Below, piece after piece: positions 44,074 to 54,953 of a stretch of DNA of 64,000 bases. Both the position numbers and the translations under genes were made by a program. The notes under the pieces are model-generated. The model ran no database searches and was not told where the DNA came from. It saw only the letters and a list, made by a program, of their open reading frames with translations. Every line of letters starts with the position of its first letter. The stretch's first letter is position 1. The DNA is from Thunnus maccoyii. Lineage: Eukaryota; Chordata; Actinopteri; Scombriformes; Scombridae. The stretch covers positions 2,092,001-2,156,000 of the forward strand of contig NC_056545.1 in the NCBI RefSeq assembly GCF_910596095.1, written 5' to 3'.

Positions 44074-45018
44074 TTAAAATGATGGCAAAACCTTCTTGGA
44101 ATCAAACAACTTTGACAAAAATCTTCGTATCTCTTTGGACTGCATGCCATAAATAATGGGGTTTAGGCTGCCGGGGATGATATGATACAAAACGGCAGCA
44201 ATTTTTTTGCTATCTGACAACTGGGGAAATCGATGCAGAATAATGACAATCATTCCACTGAGCAGCATAATCAGATACACGACCAGATGAGTGCCACAGG
44301 TTTTCAGTGCTTTACTGTTCAAAGACTTGTTCTTACTAGTTAGACAAACTACTGTAATCTTAGTATAGGTGAGAACCATGCTGCCTATAGAACCTGTAAA
44401 CAGGACTACAGTGAAAGTGAGGCCATAGACATTATTGATGAATACACTTTCACAGGAGAGTTTAAACAATGCAGCATTATTACAATAAATGCTCCTCATC
44501 AGAGTCCTGCATCGGTTCAGCCGTATGGTCAGACCGAGCAGAATCCCAACCAAAACAAAGGCCACTCCCCAGGCAGAAACTGTCAGTTTGATCAACATTT
44601 TGTTGGTCATTATGGCAGCATAGCGTAGAGGATTGCAGATGGCAACATATCTGTCAAAGGCCATAATCATGAGCAGAGTGTGGGAAGAAGTATTGAACAT
44701 ATGTATGATGAAAGCTTGGACCACACACTCATAATAACTGATGATGCGTTCAGAGGGAGGCTGCAATATGTCTGTAAGTAAACGGGGCACTACGACAGAG
44801 TTTCCAAGGATATCATTGATTGACAGGTTCCAGAAAAGGAGATACATGGGCTGGTGAAGGGTTTTGTCGACAAAAACAATAAAAGCAATGCCGGCATTTG
44901 CAACAATTATAAACAGGTAGGAGAAAAAGAGAAAGAGAAGCACAGGGTATGTAGAATCCTTTGAGACATTTAACCCTTCCAGCTGTAATATGGGGCTGTT
45001 GTAGGTGTAGTTTTCCAT
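44074..45018 (-). CDS. Olfactory receptor OR10 (314 aa)
   Basis: Intact receptor. Compared with OR8 it has TDILQPPSERI in TM2-ECL1, IHMFNTSSHTLLM in TM3 and CNPLRYAAIM after DRYVAI. TM6 has KTCGTHL where all others have KTCSTHL. ECL3 reads LSDSKKIAAVL. Start 45016-45018. The predicted leader gives an overlapping upstream frame (ATG 45308-45310 to stop 44813-44815). Confidence 0.95.
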   Translation of the reverse strand: MENYTYNSPILQLEGLNVSKDSTYPVLLFLFFSYLFIIVANAGIAFIVFVDKTLHQPMYLLFWNLSINDILGNSVVVPRLLTDILQPPSERIISYYECVVQAFIIHMFNTSSHTLLMIMAFDRYVAICNPLRYAAIMTNKMLIKLTVSAWGVAFVLVGILLGLTIRLNRCRTLMRSIYCNNAALFKLSCESVFINNVYGLTFTVVLFTGSIGSMVLTYTKITVVCLTSKNKSLNSKALKTCGTHLVVYLIMLLSGMIVIILHRFPQLSDSKKIAAVLYHIIPGSLNPIIYGMQSKEIRRFLSKLFDSKKVLPSF

Positions 45019-45256
45019 CAACCTGAAAGAACAAAATAATACTGTTAATGTGACTGGTAATCAAGTTATCAGAGATAGTTTTAAGTCACACTATTATATA
45101 AATATTGCATTACAAATCACATTAAATCTTTCATAGTATTTCAAATCATTATGGTAACACTGAAAGCTGAAGAAGTTAATGTGCAACATATGTTTTCAGT
45201 TCGATCAGAATTGAGAAGATATGAAAACTGTGAGTAAACTTGCAGATCAGTAATAC

Positions 45257-45389
45257 CTGAGTGTCTCTGGTTTCAATCTCGTCTTCTCTTTCTTGTGTCT
45301 CCCTGCTCATTGCTGGTAATATCCACCAGCACTGATCAAGATCTCCTCTGATGCAACATTTATAGACTTGATTTTATCTTTAGGGGAAT
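45257..45389 (-). promoter_or_regulatory. OR10 promoter, leader exon and donor
   Basis: O/E-like ATTCCCCTAAAGA (45377-45389), TATAAA (45359-45364), donor CAG|GTATT at 45257/45256. Same upstream ATG in frame through the junction as in OR8 and OR9. Confidence 0.7.
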
Positions 45390-45626
45390 CGGTTACGTCA
45401 GTAATGTTTGTCACCCTGTTCACCCTCCCTTCCACCAAAACTTTTCACTCTAATTCATGAGCAGTCTAAATTATCCTGCTTTAAAGTTAAAGTTAAGGTG
45501 TAAGGCTAATCCAAAACCACTACAAGTGATCAGGAGGCACATGAAAAATGCAGTGTGTTATTCAATAGATATTGTACTTACTATTCTCACCTACATAGCA
45601 TGTTTCGAAATTCTCAGTGATGGAAG

Positions 45627-47611
45627 TGTTGGGACGGGCAGTAGTGTGTTTGGTTATTAGCAATAATTCATAATTATCCTAGATAATAATTCATAATTAT
45701 CATAGATAATTATGAATTATGAAAATAAGATATTGTTAACCTTAATAATTTGGGCACCAACTGTTGGATCTGTGAGGAACACAGTTGATTATTTGCAATT
45801 TATCAATCATCAAGGATAATTAACTAATTATGACAATTAATAGAATTATTAATATGAATTAACAAATACGGGGCGCCACCCGGAAACCGGGACCAATAAC
45901 CAAACAAGGTAATCTCATAAATGGGAGTTCACCTAGAATGTTAATATCTGAGAGATATCAATATTCAAGGGTGAACAAAGAAGGGTTGAATTCGAGCTCT
46001 GACTCCTTCAATCAGCCACTTTTCATAATATTACACACAATAATGACAGAAGAACTTCTCTTTAAAGATATAACAGTGTTTATTAAACTTAGCAAAATTA
46101 ACAAAGTTAACAAATGCTTCATTCAATAAACAACTATCCTAAAATCTAATTCTACCAAACAAACACAAACAGCTATGTACAGGGTTGGACACATGCAGGT
46201 GTATGTGTGTGCGCGTGCGTGCGACAAGATGGCAACGGGGCCTGACGTGACAACGTCGTCAGTCTGCGACGCGGACGTGACTATGGGAGGAAGTCACGTC
46301 GCGCGAGAACCGGATGGCAGGAGTATGGTGGTGTCTTGGTTAGACAGAAGCAAGATGGCGCCGCCTGGTGGACAGCGTCTCGCACTCACCGACTTCTCTG
46401 AAAAACACACGTGTCTGATGGCGGATAAGGAAAGACAAAGCGAAGCTTTGTCCGACGTTATCTGACCATCAGATGTGCAAAAGATGTCGGTGCGTGTATG
46501 TGTGTGTGTGTGTGTATGTGTAGGTCGGAAGGGAGAGGAAAGAAGGAGAGAAAGTGATCGTGAGAGGAAGAGAAGCGCTTCCTTTGTCCACAGACAGTGC
46601 GCGTACGGACGGCAGTCTGTAACGCACGTTGTCTGGTTTCTGACCGACAAAGCAACTTACTTCCTCGCCCACGATGGCACAAACACAGCAGTAGTCCCGA
46701 GCGGGACAAACACAAAACAGTCTAGCGTGGTGAACACAACTAAACAGGCAGCAAATTTGAAATACTCCTAAGAGTAAAGCAGGAAAACTGGACTCGGCGG
46801 TCCGTCAACAACACAACAAAACAACAACAATAAAGCTAAAAGCTAAATGCTATACAACAGCAACTGATGCTGATAAGAACACACAACTAACACTGCTTCT
46901 GCCTAGACTTATGCCTCTTACTTGGTCACTTCAGAAAGCGAGCAGGGTGTGTGTGTAGTCCGTCGTTATGTCCGGCTTTGTCCTGGGCTCGGATGCAGGC
47001 GGTGGCCGTTCTTGCACGGTCGGCAAAAAGCACGGCAGCTGGCTCTCAGCGGCGTGGCGGAGAGAACAGCAGAGTCGACTCGGTGAAGAAGCGTTTCTTC
47101 TGTCTCGAGGGAATTTGACGACGCTGGTTGTAGCAGCGGTCTCTCTCGGATCCAGGAATGTGTTTGGGTGAACACGGGTGAAGTCTCGTCTCGTCTGACG
47201 AGGTGAGTCTTCGATGAGCGGAAAACACGTGCGTGGGGTACCCCCTTTAGTCAGCTGACTCACAGAGGAACAGAAGTTAGCCCTAGCTCAGTGACATGGG
47301 AAAGGCATGTGCTTCAGGGCACGTTCAGTTTTTAAAGGGGCAGTGATGTCATGGCTGCGTCATCAGGACGCTCCACTGTGCAGGAGCGTCTCCGCCAATG
47401 AGACTGTATGTTGACTGTTCCCGGCTGAGGTGTGAAAATCGCAAAGCATCCTTGGAAATGAAGTTTGCAATGGACTCCCATTGTCTGTAAGCAGCATATT
47501 TGGCGCTATTCCTTTGTCTCGGGGAAAACAAAGGAACAAGCACCTCGTGGTCAGGCCTCACAGGTTACATGTAGGCCTTCTCTGTGTGACCTCATGGTTT
47601 GAGGCCCAACA
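45627..47611. mobile_element. ERV-like LTR unit, copy 2 (fossil)
   Basis: Partner of 33304-35301 with the same TGTTGGG/CCCAACA ends and the same GAAG flanks (45623-45626, 47612-47615). Differences between copies are few, indicating a recent segmental duplication rather than a second insertion. Confidence 0.65.
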
Positions 47612-48125
47612 GAAGAAAGTAATAGAAAAGTTCAGATAGATACATCAACAAATAATTAAGAATGATGGATGCATATTTACCCTACTCATCTTTTCTTTAA
47701 AAAAAGCAACCCTTTGTATTTAGCCTATGAAACAACAGGGCATGCTAACATGCTATGTTGGTACACTAAGTACCAGTAAAGCAATTTATGCCTCGTTTTC
47801 CATGCAAAAAACATTAAACTCTAGGCTACATTTAGTGGTTAATATGATGCCAAATGTGTGTTTAGCTTTATTTTCTTTATTTTTACTATATACAGTGTCA
47901 ATTAAAAGTTTGGACATGCTTTCTAATTTAAGTGAATGGGAAGGTGCATATGCATAGACCATGACAAAGAACCAGAATGGACACATCAAAAATGTCAGCA
48001 AATTAAGATTTATTATAATAAAGAAAACGAACTAAAGTGAACTGGAATGTGAGGCGTGTTAGTCAGTATGTCTTCAACACATGACAGTCATCCTTCCTTC
48101 TTTTCTTCTTTTCTTTTCTTAAACA

Positions 48126-48190
48126 CCGCAGACTTCATTTTGGAATAGCTAGAGCTATCATCTGTACACAAGGATGAGTAAGCTCAACAA
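48126..48190 (-). mobile_element. Short Gypsy gag shard, copy 2 (fossil)
   Basis: Duplicate of the shard at 35815-35880 in the second spacer copy. Confidence 0.5.
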
Positions 48191-48192
48191 CA

Positions 48193-49067
48193 AGCCAATT
48201 CGTTTTTGTGTTTGAAACCAAAAACTGAAGTCACGTGGTTTTTCCTTTTTTCATTTTAAACCAAAAACGAAAAATGAAATCACGTGATCTATTCCTTTTT
48301 TGTTTTCCAATGAAAATCCAGAAAACCAAATTCAAAAGACCGGGCAATTTTGGTTTAGAAATCAAGTATTTTTGTCAGTTTTGTACGATAGTGGAAACGG
48401 CTACATTAGCCTACCCATGATCCTCAGCGACCGTTGCTATGGTGAAGACGCCAGCGACAGCCACGCGTGTGTGTAAACGGGATGAAGGCGGGGTTATAAA
48501 ACTGAACTTTACATGTCAAATCCCTCATTTAAGCCCTACACTTTCACTTTCGTAATTTTCATCAAACTGGACTTTAGATTGTGCATTTTATTCAACCTCC
48601 ACTGTTACATGATGTAATTATTTATTAATTATTTATGTTTAATTTATTCTCTTATCACCTTTCTTATATTTCATACACTTCGTTTCTTTGTCCATAGCAC
48701 ACATTATTTTCTTTACAGTTCAATGTACAGTAAAGTACGTTGATCCCGATCATAACCAATAATCTGCAGTACTACATAATGTTATACTGACTATATGTTA
48801 AGGCTGTCGCTGGCGTCCTCACCATAGCAACGGTCGCTGAGGATCATGGGTAGGCTAATGTAGCCGCTTCCGCTATCGTACAAAACTGACAAAAAATACT
48901 TGATTTCTAAACCAAAATTGCTTTTGAATTTGGTTTTTTGGATTTTCGTTGGGAAACAAAAAAGGAATAGATCACGTGATTTAGTTTTTCATCTTTGGTT
49001 TAAAATGAAAAAAGGAAAAAACCATGTGACTTCCGTTCTTGGTTGCAAACGCAAAAACGAATTGGCT
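48193..49067. mobile_element. Long-armed inverted-repeat element, copy 2
   Basis: Same element as 35883-36757, offset by 12310 bp, with a handful of substitutions. Confidence 0.85.
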
Positions 49068-49358
49068 GAATGTCTGCAGACCTGCTCGATATTCAATTCA
49101 AAAAAGAATAACGGTAAAATGAATCGGCAAAAACCAAAAACGGGCCAGGTTTGATTGGTTTTTCGTTATTTAATTCTGACACCAAAAACATTTTTTTGTT
49201 ATGAAACAAATAACAGATTTACCGTTTTTTGGTTTTTGAATTACAAATGAATTACGAATTATCCAAAGATACCTGGACCATTCTTCCTGAAACGTTTGTC
49301 TCCAATGACCACGGCATAATGCTCAGCAAATTGAAGCAACTGCTCCTTCATTCATGCA

Positions 49359-49662
49359 GAGTTTCCTGTAATCTGAGTACTGGGGGAAGCGATGAAGAGT
49401 AATAATTAATATTCCACTGATCAGCATGATAAGATAAACAACTAGATGAGTGCTCAGACAAACTACTGTAAACTGTGAGAACCATGCTGCCTATAGAACC
49501 TATAAACAGGACTACAGTGAAAATGAGGCCATCGACATTAATGATTAATATACTTTCACAGGAGAGCCTAAATAGAGCAGCATTGTCACTATGGGGACTT
49601 GTGATCAGAGTCTTGCATTGGTTCAGCTAGATGGTCAGACCGATCAGAATTCCAATTAGGAT
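49359..49662 (-). pseudogene. OR fossil fragment, copy 2
   Basis: Duplicate of 37049-37352, carrying the same internal deletion and breaks, hence already dead before the spacer duplicated. Confidence 0.8.
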
Positions 49663-49907
49663 TTCACTTCCAGTGCCTGTTTTCTAATATGCAGTGGTGG
49701 CATAAAGGTTAGAGAAGTGAGCTTGTGACTGGAGGGTTGGCAGTGCAAACCTTTACATATAAATGAACATCTATTACATTCAGGCCCATGTCGGTCACCT
49801 GTGAACATGGGACATTCTCATGAACATGGAATACATAAGGCTACTCTTGGGTCACATTTTATGTTATTTATGTTGATAAATGTACAAATAAACATAGAAT
49901 ATTCTCC

Positions 49908-50852
49908 TTAAAATGATGGCAAAACCTTCTTGGAATCAAACAACTTTGCCAAAAATCTTCGTATCTCTTTGGACTGCATGCCATAAATAATGGGGTTGAG
50001 GCTGCCAGGGATGATATGATACAAAATGGCAACAAATTTTCTGCTGTATGAATATTTAGGAAAGCGATGCAGAGTAATGATAGACATTCCACTGAACAGC
50101 ATAATCAGATACACAACTAGATGAGTGCTACAGGTTTTCAAAGCTTTACTGTTCAAAGACTTGTTCTTACTAGTTAGACAAACTACTGTAATCTTAGTAT
50201 AGGTGAGAACCATGCTGCCTATAGAACCTGTAAACAGGACTACAGTGAAAGTGAGGCCATAGACATTATTAATGAATACACTTTCACAGGAGAGTTTAAA
50301 CAATGCAGCATTATCACAATAAGGGCTCCTGATCAGAGTCCTGCATCGGTTCAGCCGTATGGTCAGACCGAGCAGAATCCCAACCAAAACAAAGGCCACT
50401 CCCCAGGCAGAAACTGTCAGCTTGATCAACATTTTGTTACTCATTATGGCAGCATAGCGTAGAGGATTGCAGATGGCAACATATCTGTCAAAGGCCATAA
50501 TCATGAGCACAGTGTGAGCGGTGGTACTGAACATATGTGTAGTAAAAGCTTGGACCACACACTCATAATAACTGATGATGCGTTCAGAGGGAGGCCTCAA
50601 CATGTCTACAAGCAAACGGGGCTCTAAGATAGAGTTTCCAAGGATGTCATTGACTGACAGGTTCCAGAAAAGGAGATACATGGGCTGGTGAAGGCTCTTG
50701 TCAGTGAAAACCATAAAAGCAATGCCAACATTTGCAACAATTATAAACAGGTAGGAGAACAAGAGAAAGAGAAACACAGGGTACGTAGAATCCTTTGAGA
50801 CATTTAACCCTTCCAGCTGTAATGTGGGGCTGTTGTAGGTGTAGTTTTCCAT
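49908..50852 (-). CDS. Olfactory receptor OR11 (314 aa)
   Basis: Intact receptor. A charged residue stands in TM2: NSILEPRLLVDM, where relatives have NSILVPRL or NSIIVPRL (Val to Glu). ECL3 reads PKYSYSRKFVAIL, unlike OR8-OR10. CNPLRYAAIMSNKM follows DRYVAI. Start 50850-50852. The predicted leader forms an overlapping upstream frame (ATG 51425-51427 to stop 50701-50703). Confidence 0.95.
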   Translation of the reverse strand: MENYTYNSPTLQLEGLNVSKDSTYPVFLFLLFSYLFIIVANVGIAFMVFTDKSLHQPMYLLFWNLSVNDILGNSILEPRLLVDMLRPPSERIISYYECVVQAFTTHMFSTTAHTVLMIMAFDRYVAICNPLRYAAIMSNKMLIKLTVSAWGVAFVLVGILLGLTIRLNRCRTLIRSPYCDNAALFKLSCESVFINNVYGLTFTVVLFTGSIGSMVLTYTKITVVCLTSKNKSLNSKALKTCSTHLVVYLIMLFSGMSIITLHRFPKYSYSRKFVAILYHIIPGSLNPIIYGMQSKEIRRFLAKLFDSKKVLPSF

Positions 50853-50884
50853 CAACCTGAAAGAACAAAATAATACTGTTAATT

Positions 50885-51285
50885 ATGGGTGTAACAGTTT
50901 GTGTATTCATACTGAAACATTCGGCACAAGATGTTTAGTTCGGTATGCTCCCTGACCCAAACAATTACTGTCAAAATAGTTTAATAATCCACACACTCCG
51001 ACATGCAGAACAATAATTCTAGTGCTTGACTTCCATCCGGATAGTTTTGGCAGTGCACCACTTAGCTCTAGCATGCAGGTAGGATGCTCTTGAAAAGTTC
51101 TTGAAGAGTTCTTTAAAAACAACAACATAAGTATCATGTATTATTATTATTATTATTATCGTCCCCCTCTCCTCTCTCTGTGATGGTCAGCTTTCCTCTT
51201 CGCCTTTCAGTGAAGCCGTTTGGAAAAACTATAAACACATTTGATTTCCAACGTGGTCAGACAGCACGCTGTAAGAACCAGTTCT
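50885..51285. mobile_element. hAT-like non-autonomous insertion in the OR11 leader intron
   Basis: The OR8-OR10 intron sequence (AATACTGTTAATGTGAC) is interrupted here by TATGGGTGTAACAGTTTGTG and CATACTGAAACATTCGGCAC, wording close to hAT ends that I recall from fish (TAGGGGTGTAACGG...). The right end is unclear; CA-rich intron sequence returns by about 51290. Confidence 0.5.
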
Positions 51286-51370
51286 GAGTGATGTGCATAA
51301 CATATGTTTTTATTTTGATCACAATTTATGAAAATTACTGTGAGGAATCTTGCAGACCAGTATTACTTAC

Positions 51371-51506
51371 TTCGAGTGTCTCTGGTTTCAATCTCTTTTC
51401 TTCTCTTTCTTGTGTCTCCCTGCTCATTGCTTGTAATATCCACCAGCACTGATCAAGATCTCCTCTGTTGCAACCTTTATAGACATGATTTTATCTTTAG
51501 GGGAAT
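51371..51506 (-). promoter_or_regulatory. OR11 promoter, leader exon and donor
   Basis: O/E-like ATTCCCCTAAAGA (51494-51506), TATAAA (51476-51481), donor GAA|GTAAGT at 51371/51370, stronger than in most relatives. The upstream ATG gives 19 codons in frame into exon 2. Confidence 0.7.
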
Positions 51507-52342
51507 CAGTTAGCATGATGTCAGATAATGTCAGGCTGTTAACTGTCAACAAGCTGCAAACTTTTTGTTCTGAGACAAAGAGATGTTTGTCACCCTGTTC
51601 ACCCTCCCCTTCTACCAAAAGTTTCCACTCACCTTCATGAGCATACTAAATTATCCCGCTTTAAGATTAAACTTAAGGTGTAAGGCAACTCCAAATCCAC
51701 TACAGGTGATCAGGAGGAACTTTTAAAATGCAGTGCATTATTCAATAGATGTTGTAGAATTACTCCAATTTGGAAGTTACTATTCTCACCCATATAGTAT
51801 GTTTGCAAATGTTCAGTGATGGAAGAAAGTAATGGAGAAGTTGAGATAGGTGCATCAACAAATAAATAAGAATGAAGGCTGGATTTATATCTCACTCATA
51901 TTTTATTTAAAAAAGTAAGCTTATGTATTTAGGCCAGAAAACAACAGGGCACACTAGCATGTTATGCTGGTACACTAAGTACCAGTAAAGTAAGTACATA
52001 AAGCAGTTTGTGCTTCTTTTTCCTTGCAAAAAACATTTAACTCTATGTTACATTTAGCAGTTGACATGATGTCAAATGGGTGTACAGCTTTACTTACTTT
52101 ATATTTACTATATACTGTATGTACAGCAGTCAAAAGTTTGGACACACCTCGTCATTCAAGGGTTTTTCTTAATGACATAAACACATGTATTGCTGCCTCC
52201 TATTCAGTAATGTCACGAGGAAAAATATCATCTACCTGGATGTAATTCAAGTTATAAGTATGTGCATATCTCACTGTTGCTGTATTACAAAGTGAAGTAA
52301 CTGTGGGCTGGATAATTCAAGCATGATATGGTCTCAATACAG
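51507..52342. other. OR11 upstream spacer; LTR-empty site
   Basis: No gene. At about 51815-51845 the sequence TGATGGAAGAAAGTAAT is the intact counterpart of the site split by the LTR-like unit at 33304 and 45627. Confidence 0.65.
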
Positions 52343-53064
52343 TAGAGATGTGCAGAGAGCCCAGTATTTGTATTTGTTGAGGCAGAAAAAATATTTGTAT
52401 TTGTATTTGAATAAAAGTGGAAAGAGACTTAAAAATCCTGTTTTTGTTTTTATTACACTTTTAATTTTAGAAAATTAAAGTGTTACAATAAATGTTCATG
52501 AATAAACAAGCTTATGAAGGAGGTCCCCACACCGGGTCTCTAACTGGAGTCTCCCAGATCATAGACGACTGCGCTGACGACTGAGCTAAAACTTTACTCA
52601 TCTTCTCATTGCAGACAGACCTCTAACTATTTATACACCCATAACACAGAGACAGCACACCATGTAATGTGTAGGGAAGAACTTCAAAGACGATTATTGC
52701 TTTGAACTTTTCATTTATTGCCTATTTTTTACAACCTAACTTTGTGGAATGGAGAAGGGGAACAACAGGTTATGGAGAGTCCCTTAGGAGCACTTTGCAT
52801 GTGTTAGTAGTTCAGCTTTATCTCACCCCCAACTCTGGAAGTGATGTCCAAATTAGGAAATGTGCATCATGTAGCAGGTGGATGTGACTCCCCTTGTTGA
52901 GACCTGCTGACAGATGCACACTGGTATTTGACATGTTTTTTTTTTCTTCTCAAAAACAAATAATTTTTAAAATATTTGTATGAAACAAATATTCGTAAAA
53001 AAAAAAAAAAAAAAAACTATTTGTGCTTTGCCAAATAATGTATTTGTATTTGGGCACACCCCTA
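52343..53064. mobile_element. hAT-like non-autonomous transposon with 8-bp target duplication
   Basis: Ends are imperfect inverted repeats (TAGAGATGTGC left; GCACACCCCTA right). Flanks CAATACAG (52335-52342) and CAACACAG (53065-53072) match at 7 of 8 bases, the length used by hAT transposases. The interior is rich in TATTTGTATTTG, has a poly-A run (52998-53017) and a tRNA-like stretch (52528-52592). No transposase frame. Confidence 0.75.
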
Positions 53065-53258
53065 CAACACAGTGGTGTCATCAGTGGGTGAAGTCTGGTG
53101 CTGAACTATATATCAAAACCTAAGCAGGACTCCCATTAAACCCTTGCATCAAACATAAATTAAGCTTTATTTACAAGTGACAAACTGAAGTACATGGTAG
53201 GGAACTCTTAGTTCATAGTTATTTGATTTGATAAATACATTCCTTCTGGAAATTCTCT

Positions 53259-54203
53259 TCATAATGATGGCAAAACTTTCTTGTGCTTGAACGATTTTGA
53301 GAAGAATTTTCGTATCTCTTTGGACTGCACACCATAAATAATGGGGTTGAGGCCTCCAGGGATGACATGAAACAAAATGCTACAGAGTTTCCTGTAGTGT
53401 GAGTACTGAGGGAAACGATGAAGAGTAATAATTAATATTCCACTGATCAGCATGATAAGATAAACAGTCAGATGAGTGCTGCAGGTTTTCAAGGCTTTAC
53501 TGTTCAAAGACTTGTTCTTACTAGTTAGACAAACTACTGTAATCTTAGTATAGGTGAGAACAATGCTGCCTATAGAACCTGTAAACAGGACTACAGTGAA
53601 AGTGAGACCATAGACATTATTAATGAATACACTCTCACAGGAGAGCCTAAATAGAGCAGCATTGTCACAATAGGGACTTGTGATGAGAGTCCTGCATCGG
53701 TTCAGCCGTATGGTCAGACCGAGCAAAATCCCAACCAAAACAAAAGCCACTCCCCAGGCAGAAACTGTCAGCTTGATCACCATCTTGTTGTTCATTATGG
53801 CAGCATAGCGTAGAGGATTGCAGATGGCAACATATCTATCAAAGGCCATAATCATGAGCACAGTGTGAGTGGTGGTACCAAACATGTGTGAGATAAAAGC
53901 TTGAACCAAACACACATAATAATTAATGAGGCGTTCAGAGGGAGGCCTCAACATGTCTATAAGCAAACGGGGCACTAAGATAGAGTTTCCAAGGATGTCA
54001 TTGACTGACAGGTTCCAGAAAAGGAGATACATGGGCTGGTGAAGGCTCTTGTCAGTGAAAACTAGAACAGCAATGCCAACATTTGCAAAAATGATAAACA
54101 AGTAGGAGAAAAAGAGGAAGAGAAACACAGGGTAGACAGAGCCTTTTGAGAGATTTAACCCCTCTAGCTGTAATGTAGGGCTGTTGTAGGTGTAGTTTTC
54201 CAT
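53259..54203 (-). CDS. Olfactory receptor OR12 (314 aa)
   Basis: Intact receptor combining LLFWNLS (as in OR7-OR11) with MVIKLTV in TM4 and a TxPYCDNA ECL2 (as in OR4-OR6). TM3 begins NYYVCLVQAFISHM, with VC replacing EC. TM6 has THLTVYLIMLISG where others have THLVVYL. The tail is KSFKHKKVLPSL. Start 54201-54203; the acceptor here is CAG|GTTA-ATG. The frame to 54248 is intron. Confidence 0.95.
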   Translation of the reverse strand: MENYTYNSPTLQLEGLNLSKGSVYPVFLFLFFSYLFIIFANVGIAVLVFTDKSLHQPMYLLFWNLSVNDILGNSILVPRLLIDMLRPPSERLINYYVCLVQAFISHMFGTTTHTVLMIMAFDRYVAICNPLRYAAIMNNKMVIKLTVSAWGVAFVLVGILLGLTIRLNRCRTLITSPYCDNAALFRLSCESVFINNVYGLTFTVVLFTGSIGSIVLTYTKITVVCLTSKNKSLNSKALKTCSTHLTVYLIMLISGILIITLHRFPQYSHYRKLCSILFHVIPGGLNPIIYGVQSKEIRKFFSKSFKHKKVLPSL

Positions 54204-54820
54204 TAACCTGAAAGAACAAAATAATACTGTAAATGTCACAATTAACATCCTGACTATTTAAATATCAGAGATCATGTTAAACCATAGTACTGATTGTTAA
54301 ACTACACATGACTGAAAATTACAGATTACACCAGGTATGCTTGGAATACCTGTTTCTCTCTTCCCACCTGTGCACCATGCGTGCTGCACTTGGCACCAAA
54401 ATACACAGACAGGCAAAACAAATTCATGAAATTCAGAGTGCTGCTTGTGTTTGTCACTGTAATCAGTAACTAGAGGCTTCTGTCTCTCCCACTTAGTCTC
54501 TCAGCTGTCGTTCTCTCGCTTGCTATCTCTCTCTCACCAAAATCACCTGTTAGCTATTGCATCCAAACAGCAATCAGCAAGCCAAGTAATTCACATAATT
54601 CTCATAATTTTTTTTACATTAAAATTTTTTTACATGCTTGTGCCTTTTGGGGCTGCTGCAACACCTGAATTTCCCTAAGAGGTAGTTTCACAAATCATGA
54701 AAGTAGTAACAATGAAAGCTGAAGGTGTGAATGTTCTAAAGATATATTTTTACTTTAATCAGACATTATATAATTCAAGTATGAAAACTTAGAGGAAACT
54801 TGCAGATCAGTAATACTTAC

Positions 54821-54953
54821 TTTGAGTGTCTCTAATTTCTAATCTCTTCTCTTTCTTGTGTCTCCCTGCTCATTGCTGGTAATATCCACCAGCACTGATC
54901 AAGATCTCCTCTGATGCAACATTTATCGACCTGATTTCATCTTTCAGGGGAAT
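54821..54953 (-). promoter_or_regulatory. OR12 promoter, leader exon and donor
   Basis: O/E-like ATTCCCCTGAAAGA (54940-54953), degenerate TATA GATAAA (54922-54927), donor AAA|GTAAGT at 54821/54820. The leader's upstream frame stops after 13 codons, so it does not overlap the receptor. Confidence 0.6.

Noticed and set aside
52528-52592. tRNA-like sequence
   Set aside because: A-box similarity is fair, but the B box is weak, no acceptor stem pairs, and it lies inside a hAT-like element.
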